Shown: positions 1 to 6,501, counted from the first letter of the stretch. The stretch: 31,005 nt of DNA from Candidatus Nomurabacteria bacterium (GCA_943354745.1 CALRDB010000006.1:1-31005), one strand, 5' to 3'. Numbers and translations are program-made. Notes: generated by a model not told the origin, from the letters alone.

Positions 1-166
1 TCGAACCTCCTCCTTGGCGAAAAACAGGTGCGCGCAAGCGCGCCAGATTTGGATTCATTTTTGGCAAATTCCCCTTTGGATTCTGGGCGAAATTCAGACG
101 GAAACCAGTGGGACGCGCTTCGCGCGTCCCACCTTCTGGCTTTGGAAAAGCCGTTGAGTTCTGTAT
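1..166. other. Non-coding left edge with GC-rich hairpins
   Basis: No convincing gene is visible. The stretch holds a short GC-rich inverted repeat at 30-43 (six bases each side of AA) and a perfect 11-bp hairpin at 108-132. The first bases, read on the minus strand, end in GGAGGTTCGA, which resembles the T-arm of a tRNA cut by the window edge. No matching D-arm or anticodon arm can be found upstream, so no tRNA is called. Confidence 0.4.
108..132. repeat. Perfect 11-bp hairpin with TTC loop
   Basis: The arms 108-118 and 122-132 are exact reverse complements (GTGGGACGCGC and its complement) around a 3-nt loop. There is no U-tract on either side, so it is not a classical terminator. It sits downstream of the minus-strand tRNA-Arg and may be a processing or stabilising structure, or a small repeat element. 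Confidence 0.6.
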
Positions 167-241
167 TGGTGCCTCTGGTAGGAATCGAACCTACATCAAT
201 GCCTTAGAAGAGCACTGCTCTATCCATTGAGCTACAGAGGC
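167..241 (-). tRNA. tRNA-Arg (UCU anticodon), CCA encoded
   Basis: On the minus strand the sequence folds as a full cloverleaf. The acceptor stem pairs GCCTCTG with CAGAGGC. The D-arm is GCTC/GAGC around AATGGATA. The anticodon loop is CTTCTAA, giving anticodon UCU (Arg, AGA/AGG codons). The T-arm has the loop TTCGATT. Discriminator A is followed by an encoded CCA (167-169 on the plus strand), unlike the other three tRNAs in this window, none of which encodes CCA. A truncated 5' tRNA half lies 20 nt upstream on the same strand. Confidence 0.93.
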
Positions 242-261
242 GTCAGGCGAGTCGGGCGGGT

Positions 262-295
262 AAGTCCGCAGTTCTATCCATTAAACTACGCGGGC
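262..295 (-). pseudogene. 5' half of a tRNA (truncated in the anticodon loop)
   Basis: Reading on the minus strand from 295, the sequence has a 7-nt acceptor 5' strand GCCCGCG, then TA, a D-arm GTTT/GAAC around AATGGATA, and the 5' side of an anticodon stem GCGGA followed by CTT, where tRNA similarity stops. No complementary acceptor 3' strand or T-arm follows; instead the intact tRNA-Arg(UCU) begins about 20 nt later. The D-loop is identical to that of the adjacent tRNA-Arg, so the half probably comes from an arginine-type tRNA. It could be the remnant of integration or recombination in the anticodon loop. It cannot make a functional tRNA by itself. Confidence 0.6.
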
Positions 296-343
296 TTACT
301 TCAACGACTCTGATACTACTCGATTTCCACTAAATATCCAACC

Positions 344-703
344 CTACTTCCTAGGTTGCAACGCGGGAATAAACGGATCCTTGGTGGAAAATTCTTTTTG
401 CTTAAGCAAATCAAATCGTTCTTTCTTCCGCTCAAAAAACGAAACGGTGTTTTCAAGCTCAAACCGATCAAATGATTTCGGTAACATGGACTCCTTTTTA
501 CCCACGAGAAAGATTTCCCCTTTGTGTATCCTTCCATACACAAACATACTTACGGCAACCGCGGCCACGAGCAACACGAGAAAAGATACTCCCACAACCT
601 GCCAATCTGTTCGTGCATCACGACCAAACTGAGCCGATTCGCTTTCAACCGCTTTCCGCGTAAACAAGGCTCCGAGCGATAGTTTTTTGTTAAAAAGTGC
701 CAT
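344..703 (-). CDS. Single-TM protein at the end of the pilMNO operon
   Basis: A 119-residue protein of unrecognised family. Residues 1-33 are basic and polar, residues about 36-56 form one strongly hydrophobic membrane segment, and the remaining ~60 residues are charged and probably extracytoplasmic (type II orientation is a guess). It starts 1 nt after the pilO stop codon, so it is almost certainly co-transcribed and translationally coupled. Position in the operon resembles that of PilP in classical pili, but there is no lipobox cysteine and no recognisable PilP motif, so I do not assign that name. A role in the pilus inner-membrane platform is inferred from context only. Confidence 0.7.
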   Translation of the reverse strand: MALFNKKLSLGALFTRKAVESESAQFGRDARTDWQVVGVSFLVLLVAAVAVSMFVYGRIHKGEIFLVGKKESMLPKSFDRFELENTVSFFERKKERFDLLKQKEFSTKDPFIPALQPRK

Positions 704-704
704 A

Positions 705-1247
705 TTATTTATCTTTTAAAACGAGTAGGACAAGATTCACAACCCAAGGACTCTCCGCGACCGATTCTGATTTAGAAACCACCACATTTTCAATGTCCGA
801 TTCATACGGGAGAAGCTCAAGGAGTCCGAGAAACCGAACAACTGACGACCAGCTACCAGTCGCCTTAAGCGCAAATCGCAACGTCTCCACATCTTTTGAT
901 GACACCACTTCCTTAGGAACAACCGAATCGATCAGAACTTCGACACCCACCTCTCTTCCGCTTTTCTCAAGAAGTCCGATAAAAGTGACGGTCCCATCCT
1001 TTCCTATAGTGTACTCTAAAAGTTTTTCGCGTAACGTGGCGGTTTCAGTGACCAACATTTTATTGCGAGTATGGATACTCTCTTCGGTCCCCTCCGTTTC
1101 AATCTGGTTGATGAGGGTGGAAATATGTTCATTTTTTAGCTTAATTTCCCGAAAAAGAAAACCATACAGGCACAATACCGCGACATTGAGGACAACGACT
1201 ACCACCAAAAGCTCTTTACTTTTTCGTCCAATAGTTTGTGTACTCAT
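705..1247 (-). CDS. pilO: Type IV pilus assembly protein PilO-like
   Basis: A 180-residue bitopic protein: short cytoplasmic N-terminus with basic residues, one membrane helix (about residues 12-32), a coiled-coil-like segment rich in Glu, Lys and Leu (about 33-75), then an alpha/beta periplasmic-type domain. This architecture, size and position directly after a PilN-like gene match PilO, which pairs with PilN and links the PilM ring to the pilus machinery. Sequence identity to classical PilO is low, as usual in CPR, so the call rests on architecture plus operon order. The gene lies 43 nt downstream of pilN and 1 nt upstream of the next reading frame. Confidence 0.75.
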   Translation of the reverse strand: MSTQTIGRKSKELLVVVVVLNVAVLCLYGFLFREIKLKNEHISTLINQIETEGTEESIHTRNKMLVTETATLREKLLEYTIGKDGTVTFIGLLEKSGREVGVEVLIDSVVPKEVVSSKDVETLRFALKATGSWSSVVRFLGLLELLPYESDIENVVVSKSESVAESPWVVNLVLLVLKDK

Positions 1248-1290
1248 ACAATAACAACGTTCCCTACTTTGTTATGACCCGCCTCCGCTA

Positions 1291-1830
1291 TTAAAAAGTC
1301 CCCGTTGCTGTTACAGAAAACTCGATGTTAGCGTTTTTTGAAAGGTTTGCGACAGGGTACTTTACAGTAGCAAACAAATTTGTCCGCTCAAGCGCCTTCA
1401 CAAAGGCAAGTAGCGCTTCACGGTTTTGAGCAATGCCGGCAATACTCATCGTACGTTTGCCCCCAGCCGATCCGGAAAAAGAAATATCTTTAAGGGAAAT
1501 TTGATTAGATTTTACTGAAACAATTTCTATGAGCAGTTCATGCTGTAGTATTTTGGGGTCGGTATGTCTTAACAGCGCCAGGCGAGACTTTGCCTTCTGG
1601 AGAGAAGATTCTAGACCGGTACTGTTTCCCCGTTCTACATTCTTTGTCAACGCGTCCACTCGTTGTTCTGCCACTTTCTCCTTCCCCGCGGAAAGGATGA
1701 ACGACGGAATAAGTAGCACTGAAGAAATCACCGTAACTACGCAGAAGAGACTGAGCGCCACCACGGCGAGTCTTGTCCGGTACTCCCGGCGAATGGTTTC
1801 TTTTTCAATTTTTGGTAACAAATTAAACAT
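1291..1830 (-). CDS. pilN: Type IV pilus assembly protein PilN-like
   Basis: The protein begins MFNLLPK, typical of PilN, whose N-terminal peptide binds the groove of PilM. One membrane helix spans about residues 20-42, followed by a coiled coil (about 45-75) and a ferredoxin-like periplasmic domain that ends in an FSVTATG-type strand. A GTG start 21 nt upstream would extend the protein by seven residues that do not fit the family, so the ATG at 1830 is preferred; no clear Shine-Dalgarno is seen. Length 179 aa is normal for PilN. It lies 96 nt downstream of pilM. Confidence 0.8.
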   Translation of the reverse strand: MFNLLPKIEKETIRREYRTRLAVVALSLFCVVTVISSVLLIPSFILSAGKEKVAEQRVDALTKNVERGNSTGLESSLQKAKSRLALLRHTDPKILQHELLIEIVSVKSNQISLKDISFSGSAGGKRTMSIAGIAQNREALLAFVKALERTNLFATVKYPVANLSKNANIEFSVTATGTF

Positions 1831-1926
1831 ACACCACAAATTACCAATCACGATGACTACACAAATAAACAGAAAAAATCTTTGTTTCTTGATTCGTGTT
1901 TTTGTACATATTCGTTACTTCACCTT

Positions 1927-3036
1927 TTAATGTCCTTTCGGTAACGCTAAGCCGACCGCGGCGGCAAAATCAAGGGAGTCATCGAGACCGAGCGGCGGTA
2001 CGTAGTCACCCAAAGAGAATACATTTTGCCACACATTACCCACCACGACAGTATTTTCGAATGCCAATGCTAAATAATCAGCAAACCCTTCAAGCCCCGC
2101 GTCACGTCCACAAAGAACAATCTGATGGATCTTGTGACCAAGCACACCATCGGAACATTGGTGAGTTCTCCAATATACTGAAAGTTTATTAATCTCATCC
2201 TTTAATGCTGAAACGACATTCATGAGTGAGAGAAAGAGGTTGCTATTCTTCTTGTTCTTGAAAGAAGCGTACTCATGTTTGATACGTCCAGCTTCCTCAA
2301 TACTTACCGAAAGATATTTCGCGATTGCTTGAGTGATATGCACCCCTCCAATACTTACAGTGGAAGTGAAATGTACGACCTCATTACTCACAATAAAAAG
2401 TCCTGTCTTACTTTCTCCGAAGTTCACCAGAAGATAGGTGCCTCGATCGCCCTTTTCAATAACCGCCCGAGAAATCGCTTGGGCTTCAATCTCAAAAGAG
2501 AGTGGCACCAGACCGGCATCGTTCAAAAGTTCACTGTAGGTTTCGACCACCTTTTTCGGTAAGACGGTTACACCCGCGGTAATTGAATCCCCTGGTTCAT
2601 GTCCTGGTGCTGCAATAAGCGTATAGTCAAAAATAGCCTCACTGGCCGCAATAGGCACATTCTCTTCAAGTTTAAATTCAAGCACTCCGCGTATCTCTTT
2701 ACGGGTCACCCGAGGTATTTTCGTCTCAAAGAGATAGGCTTTTTCTTCAGAAAGCGATGCGTTCACAAAGTCGAGTTTCAGTGCGTCTTTAAGCTTCCGA
2801 ATCTCCCCGACGACCGCATCTTTGTCGTGTATATAACCCCCTGAGATACTTCCGCGAGGAAACACACGACGGCCAAAACGTCCCACAGCGAACTCTTGTT
2901 TATGCCGTACGAGTTCGAGTACCGAGACGGCATCGTCTGAAATATCAAGACCAACCGCCGGCATTTCTAAAAATCTAGGCGGTGGGAAAAACTGATGAAA
3001 CACACGACTTCTTTTTTGTTTAGATGGCGCAGTCAT
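1927..3036 (-). CDS. pilM: Type IV pilus assembly protein PilM (actin-like ATPase)
   Basis: A 369-residue protein of the actin/FtsA-like PilM family. Near residue 27 it has the phosphate-1 loop (VGLDISDDAV followed by SVLELV). Residues about 190-215 hold the second nucleotide-binding region (LLVNFGESKTGLFIV), and the C-terminal part has the adenosine-type motif region (IVLCGRDAGLEGFADYLA). PilM is a cytoplasmic protein that binds the N-terminus of PilN and coordinates the PilB motor with the inner-membrane platform. The N-terminal extension with a PPPRFLEMPAVG sequence is common in CPR PilM. First gene of pilM-pilN-pilO, with its own likely -10 box overlapping the DedA stop codon. Confidence 0.92.
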   Translation of the reverse strand: MTAPSKQKRSRVFHQFFPPPRFLEMPAVGLDISDDAVSVLELVRHKQEFAVGRFGRRVFPRGSISGGYIHDKDAVVGEIRKLKDALKLDFVNASLSEEKAYLFETKIPRVTRKEIRGVLEFKLEENVPIAASEAIFDYTLIAAPGHEPGDSITAGVTVLPKKVVETYSELLNDAGLVPLSFEIEAQAISRAVIEKGDRGTYLLVNFGESKTGLFIVSNEVVHFTSTVSIGGVHITQAIAKYLSVSIEEAGRIKHEYASFKNKKNSNLFLSLMNVVSALKDEINKLSVYWRTHQCSDGVLGHKIHQIVLCGRDAGLEGFADYLALAFENTVVVGNVWQNVFSLGDYVPPLGLDDSLDFAAAVGLALPKGH

Positions 3037-3093
3037 ACAATACCAGCTACGAAGGTACCTTACATACGTACCGATTCGTTATGTGTGGTACGT

Positions 3094-3099
3094 ATTATA
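3094..3099 (-). promoter_or_regulatory. -10 box (TATAAT) for the pilM operon
   Basis: On the minus strand there is a perfect TATAAT 58 nt upstream of the pilM start; it includes the TAA stop codon of the upstream DedA gene. A good -35 hexamer is not visible. Between it and pilM lies an inverted repeat (CGTACC at 3067-3072 and GGTACG at 3087-3092), a possible operator or leader structure. Inferred from sequence only. Confidence 0.45.
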
Positions 3100-3727
3100 C
3101 CCTATCGGCCGGAGCTTTGGGTTGAATACCTCTTGTTGATTTCCAATATTCAAACAGAATCGGGAGAAAGGAGATCACTATAATTAAGAGAACAATGGGA
3201 AGTAAATACTTGTCTATACTCGGTATGAGACTGCCAAGCACATACCCGAGAAAGATGAGCAGTGTGGACCACAGAACGCCTCCGATAACATTGAACGAGA
3301 TGAACGTGCGGTATTCCATCTGCCCTACCCCAGCAAGAATAGGAGCGAACGTTCGCACGATTGGTACAAAACGCGCGAGGATAATAGTCTTCTTGCCATA
3401 TTTTTCGTAGAAAGCGCTGGTCCGTTCAACGTGCTTCTTGTGAAAAAAGAATGAATCTTCACGGTTAAAAATTTTCGGCCCGACCTTACGGCCAAACGCG
3501 TACCCCACGCTGTCTCCCACGATGGCACAAAACATACACCCGATCCATAAGACAAGAATGTTGAAATGACCCTGTGACGCCAGTAACCCTGCGGTGAACA
3601 GAAGCGAATCGCCCGGCAGAAAGAAACCGAAAAATAACCCCGATTCGGCAAAAACAATCGCGAACACTCCGAAAAGACCGAAGGTCGCAACGAGAAAGGC
3701 GGGATCGAGAAAGTGAAAGAGATTCAT
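3095..3727 (-). CDS. DedA family (SNARE-associated/VTT domain) membrane protein
   Basis: A ~210-residue multi-spanning membrane protein with the DedA signature. The first part carries FAESGLFFGFFLPGDSLLF, with the family's Glu and Phe-x-Pro-Gly-Asp-Ser; then comes a GxxxGYxFGRKxG segment, and FARFVPIVRTFAPILAGVGQM, which contains the conserved Arg-Phe-x-P-x-x-R-T motif. DedA proteins are thought to act in lipid transport or scrambling (undecaprenyl phosphate or phosphatidylethanolamine) in the cytoplasmic membrane. The ATG at 3727 is chosen because the one 15 nt upstream lies inside the palindromic repeat at 3738-3801. It lies upstream of pilM in the same orientation. Confidence 0.93.
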   Translation of the reverse strand: MNLFHFLDPAFLVATFGLFGVFAIVFAESGLFFGFFLPGDSLLFTAGLLASQGHFNILVLWIGCMFCAIVGDSVGYAFGRKVGPKIFNREDSFFFHKKHVERTSAFYEKYGKKTIILARFVPIVRTFAPILAGVGQMEYRTFISFNVIGGVLWSTLLIFLGYVLGSLIPSIDKYLLPIVLLIIVISFLPILFEYWKSTRGIQPKAPADRV

Positions 3728-3737
3728 AGTAGTGGTT

Positions 3738-3801
3738 GTCATTCCCGCGTAGGCGGGAATCCAGTTCTTTTCTTCTTGATCCCCATTTTCATGGGGATGA
3801 C
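3738..3801. repeat. REP/MITE-like double-hairpin element (family A, copy 1)
   Basis: Two adjacent hairpins form an inverted pair. The first is ATTCCCGC/GCGGGAAT around GTAG (3741-3760). The second is ATCCCCAT/ATGGGGAT around TTTC (3779-3798). The outer ends are GTCATTCCC and GGGGATGAC, so the whole element is itself an imperfect inverted repeat. A second full copy lies in frame inside polA (26733-26810), and a degenerate half copy lies at about 10455-10483. Confidence 0.75.
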
Positions 3802-3812
3802 ATTAAGAAATG

Positions 3813-4301
3813 TCACTTCGCACGTGTTCCCTCCGGTATCTCCGCATTCGGTTCGAGTAAACTAAACTTCCCGTCCTCGGTCGAAACCGCGAAAAGCATC
3901 CCGTTCGATTCCAGACCTTTAATCATCCTCGGCTCCAGATTCGTCACGAACATACACTTCTTCCCTACCAAGGTTTGCGGGTCCTGAAAATATGCGGAAA
4001 TGCCGGAGATAATCTGCCGAATGTCCCGACCCTCTTGCCTCCTCCCCTCTTCAGAGGGGAGGATTGAGGTGGGGTGTTCTTGCTTCCCCTCCTCAACTGA
4101 GGAGGGGTCTCCGACTTCCGAGCCGGAGGAGGTGGTGGCGCTCTCCTCCCCATCTTTTCTAAGAGGGGGATTGAGGGGGAGTTTCTGCCCAAAGTCCACA
4201 TTGAGCTTGAGTAGCTTATCCGTCTCCGGCACTTTCTCCGCGGAAAGTATCTTCCCTACGGTTATCTCAACTTTTTTAAATTCGTCAAAAGAAATTGTCA
4301 T
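3813..4301 (-). CDS. Stand-alone tRNA-binding EMAP/Trbp111 domain (MetG beta-like) with repeat-derived insert
   Basis: The ends match the OB-fold tRNA-binding domain of methionyl-tRNA synthetase (beta subunit, Trbp111): FKKVEITVGKILSAEKVPETDKLLKL at residues 8-33, and after the insert IRQIISGISAYF, LVGKKCMFVTNLEPR and MIKGLESNGMLFAVS at residues 94-140. Such domains bind the elbow of tRNA as dimers and help aminoacylation. Usual length is about 105-115 aa; here it is 162 because residues about 40-91 are a low-complexity stretch encoded by pyrimidine-rich palindromes. The insert sits in a loop between beta-strands and keeps the frame. The ATG at 4301, 4 nt after the previous gene, is preferred over an upstream ATG inside that gene. 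Confidence 0.88.
   Translation of the reverse strand: MTISFDEFKKVEITVGKILSAEKVPETDKLLKLNVDFGQKLPLNPPLRKDGEESATTSSGSEVGDPSSVEEGKQEHPTSILPSEEGRRQEGRDIRQIISGISAYFQDPQTLVGKKCMFVTNLEPRMIKGLESNGMLFAVSTEDGKFSLLEPNAEIPEGTRAK
4036..4188. repeat. Cluster of pyrimidine-rich palindromes inside the Trbp111-like gene
   Basis: Consecutive hairpins: an 11-bp perfect stem at 4040-4063 (TCCTCCCCTCT and its complement, loop TC), a 10-bp perfect stem at 4086-4107 (CCCCTCCTCA and its complement, loop AC), a short one at 4110-4128 (CTCCG/CGGAG), and a looser pair CTCCTCCCC...GGGGGAG at 4142-4182. Together they span about 150 nt and encode residues about 40-91 of the host protein. A related pyrimidine palindrome lies upstream of polA at 27195-27214. 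Confidence 0.75.
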
Positions 4302-4305
4302 ATTG

Positions 4306-5046
4306 TTACACAACCTCATGTCGCTGAATAATCTTAGCTTTTTCAGGGTCAAAAACAAGATAGGTATCGTGATTCCCGGCATCTCCTTCGCCTCCTTCGT
4401 AGGTAATAAGCCCTTCATACCCTAGCGAACGGACATACTCGGTAAACAATTTAGGGTTATTAACGGCGATTAATTTAATGCTTCCCGGACCAACTTTCCC
4501 TGTTTTTATCTGCTGAATAGCCTCATGCATAGCCATCTGCAAAAACCAAGGAGTTTGCGGGTTTTGTTCTACTTCTCGAAGTTTTGCGCGAAATCCTGGA
4601 AGTATTTTTGAAACATTTTCAGTCTTTCGGAGGTCCAACAATTTTAGATTCTGAACTAAAGCTTCATACAGCACAGGGGTTGCCTCTCCTTTGTACCCTT
4701 CAATGGGGACACCTTTCCGCCCTTTCGCTCTGTGTCGAGCGTACCCGGTTGCCGCTGTAGGTTCTGAAGTAAAATAAATGCCTTCTCCCACCGTTGTTTC
4801 CTCAGCGGCGGCCAGATCCTGTATGTCATCACGATATGAGCCGTGATACAGGTGCTTATTTTTAACTGTGACTCCCAGACCGTCTTCACTAGGCACCTCT
4901 TCTTCAATTGAATGAACTTTTTCGCCTCGTGCGTCCCAGTACTCCGTGGTCTTTTTGGCTTCGGTCAAGATTTGTTTTCTGTCTCCTTTTGGAGCTTCAG
5001 AAAGCTGGACCGCCAAATCTTTGCGAAAATCTTCAAGATTTGCCAT
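4306..5046 (-). CDS. Putative ADP-ribosyltransferase-fold protein
   Basis: A 246-residue protein with the H-Y-E-type ADP-ribosyltransferase layout seen in polyvalent and toxin ART domains. It has LYHGSYRD at about residues 66-73 (His motif), GEGIYFTSEPTAATGYARH at about 87-105 (Tyr-Phe-Thr followed by an A-x-x-YA helix), and a C-terminal YEGLITYEGGEGDAGNHDTYLVFDPEKAKII (about 210-240), with the FDP strand typical of this group. Residues 1-50 form a separate charged helical N-terminus. The predicted reaction is transfer of ADP-ribose from NAD+ to an unknown acceptor; catalytic activity is not proven. It overlaps the end of ruvX by 14 nt and stops 4 nt before the tRNA-binding gene, so the three are co-transcribed. 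No signal peptide, so cytoplasmic. Confidence 0.6.
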   Translation of the reverse strand: MANLEDFRKDLAVQLSEAPKGDRKQILTEAKKTTEYWDARGEKVHSIEEEVPSEDGLGVTVKNKHLYHGSYRDDIQDLAAAEETTVGEGIYFTSEPTAATGYARHRAKGRKGVPIEGYKGEATPVLYEALVQNLKLLDLRKTENVSKILPGFRAKLREVEQNPQTPWFLQMAMHEAIQQIKTGKVGPGSIKLIAVNNPKLFTEYVRSLGYEGLITYEGGEGDAGNHDTYLVFDPEKAKIIQRHEVV

Positions 5047-5470
5047 GTGTATCTAAATAACTTTGTAAAATAATTGCCGCGGCAGACGCGTCTAGCATAT
5101 CGTTCGGTTTTCGGTCCCGAGCGCGCTGTCCCGTTCCGCGACTACCATCTGAGCGCCTTGAGTGTTTCCGCGTAGCCTGAATTGAAGTAAGAAACTCGAG
5201 TTCGTACACTACTTTTTTATGCGTATGCTTCTCGAGAATCTTGCGAAACTCTTCAGCTTTTTTAGCGATCGGATTAGCTTTGCCTTTGAAGTCCTTTGAC
5301 TCCCCCATGACAACCAGTTTCACTTTTTGCTCTTTGACGATCGTCTCAATCTCGGAAAGAAGCGTTACATCGTTTAGAAATACACGGTGCGGGAACGCAA
5401 GCGTCCCAGATTCATCTGAAAGCGCCACTCCAACTCGCTTTGACCCAAAATCAATTCCTAAATAACGCAT
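5033..5470 (-). CDS. ruvX: Holliday junction resolvase-like YqgF/RuvX
   Basis: 145 residues. The N-terminus MRYLGIDFGSKRVGVALSD has the RNase H-fold catalytic Asp7 and the GSKRxGxA motif. Residues 50-64 (VKLVVMGESKDFKG) match the family's LVVGLP-type strand, where the second acidic residue (Glu57) sits. The C-terminal DASAAAIILQSYLD supplies the third conserved Asp. RuvX/YqgF is a nuclease of the 16S rRNA 5'-processing and recombination group. The segment at about 104-122 (Arg/Gly/Ser-rich) is longer and more basic than usual. Start at 5470 is set by the MRYLGIDFG motif. The 3' end overlaps the ART-like gene. Confidence 0.88.
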   Translation of the reverse strand: MRYLGIDFGSKRVGVALSDESGTLAFPHRVFLNDVTLLSEIETIVKEQKVKLVVMGESKDFKGKANPIAKKAEEFRKILEKHTHKKVVYELEFLTSIQATRKHSRRSDGSRGTGQRARDRKPNDMLDASAAAIILQSYLDTHGKS

Positions 5471-5556
5471 GAGGAGAGTATAACCCATAACGTGTAGTGC
5501 GCAATGCAAAAAGATTGCGAGAAGAAGATTTTTTGATAGTATGACAGTTAACGTAA

Positions 5557-5669
5557 TTCGCCACAGCGCGGAGGGGTCGCATAGTTGGTCTAGTGCGGAA
5601 GTCTTGAAAACTTCTAGGTCCGAAAGGGCCTCGCGAGTTCGAATCTCGCCCCCTCCGCAGCGTGGCGAA
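5557..5669. repeat. Leader-trailer inverted repeat flanking tRNA-Ser
   Basis: TTCGCCAC at 5557-5564 and GTGGCGAA at 5662-5669 are exact reverse complements placed 5 nt before and 4 nt after the tRNA. In the precursor they would extend the acceptor stem through a small internal loop, giving a long pre-tRNA helix relevant to RNase P and 3' processing. Confidence 0.55.
5570..5657 (+). tRNA. tRNA-Ser (UGA anticodon)
   Basis: Class II tRNA with a long variable arm. Acceptor stem GGAGGGG/CCCCTCC; anticodon stem GAAGT/ACTTC around the loop CTTGAAA, giving UGA (Ser, UCN codons). The variable arm is TAGGTCCGAAAGGGCCTC-like, with its own stem. The T-arm is GCGAG/CTCGC around TTCGAAT. Discriminator G is as expected for serine. 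No CCA is encoded (GCAG follows). Confidence 0.95.
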
Positions 5670-5851
5670 ATCTAAAGGAGAGAAGGTTGTTTATGACGAG
5701 CTGATACGCGAGAGTTACCGTCCATCACCTTCTCACTGTTGAGATAGAGTTCTAAGAAACTGGATACTATTAGCTGGGTGGTTCTCTCTGGCGCTGTTCG
5801 CGAAGTACTGAAAATCAATGTTGTCCTGATGACAACGCTATTAATGTACAC

Positions 5852-5882
5852 AAAAAAGCCCCGCCGGAAACATGGCAGGGCT
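5852..5882 (-). terminator. Intrinsic terminator of the DUF3050-like gene
   Basis: On the minus strand the arms AGCCCTGCC and GGCGGGGCT (one mismatch) enclose an 8-nt loop and are followed by a run of T residues (the A tract at 5852-5857). It lies 14 nt downstream of the stop codon at 5896. The rest of the gap 5658-5851 holds only a spaced 8-bp inverted repeat (5680-5687 with 5727-5734) and a small hairpin at 5820-5836; I see no gene there. Confidence 0.75.
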
Positions 5883-5895
5883 GGTGATAACAACT

Positions 5896-6501
5896 TCACT
5901 TTTCCCAAAGTGCGGGAATACATCGATACAACTCTCGTCGAGCTACAAAGAACGGTAGAACCCTATCATCAACCTTGAAACGTCTGAGTTGGGCTGCGTG
6001 TCCGTGTTCACCTTCATCGAGTCTGATGTGCATCTCGAGAAAATGTTTGAACGCTTCCAGAGCTTCCCCGTGCCATTTTTTCGCTTGCAGAATTCCCTTG
6101 AAAATTCCCGGGAGTTCATACTCCCTTGCCACGATACTCATCGTCCGTACCCTCAAAGGCAGTAGCATGACGGTGTCTAGATACCGCGCTCGTGCCGTAA
6201 GTACTTCGGGCGAGCACCCTGCAAGGAGGTTGTGCTTTTTGACAAAGTGTTCAAGAAATTCGGAGTGGTCACCCGATCTCTTGAAATCAGCAAATGAGAG
6301 GTTGGCCGTATTCAGTTCCCCCTTCGCCATTGCCTCAAGCAATCTGCTATTCGGATAGTGAGCCTTCGCAATTCTCAAACTTGCGGCAAATTCTTCCGCC
6401 GCGGTTAACGCTAAGGTCATCAACACACGCAATTCTTTCGCGTTAAGCTTGTCCCACCGTAACCCTCTGATCTCTGCAACGATTTCCTTATAAGTTTGCA
6501 C
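5896..6501 (-). CDS. Haem-oxygenase-like protein related to DUF3050
   Basis: 201 residues, all-helical by composition, no signal peptide or membrane segment. Residues 123-137 (IVAREYELPGIFKGI) and 151-170 (FKHFLEMHIRLDEGEHGHAA) resemble the DUF3050 family motifs GREDxIPDMF and LERHIELDGDEHGPLA. His158, Asp162 and His166/168 would be candidate metal ligands of a haem-oxygenase-like fold. The C-terminal LYRCIPALWEK also fits the family's end. The substrate is unknown. The GTG start at 6501 is supported by a strong Shine-Dalgarno (AAAGGAG, 8 nt upstream), which is rare in this window. The gene is a monocistronic unit with its own terminator. Confidence 0.6.
   Translation of the reverse strand: MQTYKEIVAEIRGLRWDKLNAKELRVLMTLALTAAEEFAASLRIAKAHYPNSRLLEAMAKGELNTANLSFADFKRSGDHSEFLEHFVKKHNLLAGCSPEVLTARARYLDTVMLLPLRVRTMSIVAREYELPGIFKGILQAKKWHGEALEAFKHFLEMHIRLDEGEHGHAAQLRRFKVDDRVLPFFVARRELYRCIPALWEK

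Noticed and set aside
1..60. A T-arm-like sequence (GGAGGTTCGA on the minus strand) suggesting a tRNA or tmRNA cut by the window edge.
   Set aside because: No anticodon arm, D-arm or acceptor 5' strand can be matched in the upstream bases, and a tmRNA of normal length would overlap tRNA-Arg.
697..1254. A 185-codon plus-strand frame opposite pilO.
   Set aside because: Ser/Thr/Arg-rich translation with no structure; antisense to a pilus operon gene.
5100..5165. A repeat insertion in ruvX at the Arg/Gly-rich segment (residues 104-122).
   Set aside because: No clear palindrome or direct repeat was found in the DNA, and RuvX proteins vary in this loop.
5672..5923. An 83-codon minus-strand frame after the DUF3050-like gene.
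   Set aside because: It overlaps the end of that gene and runs through its terminator; the protein looks random.
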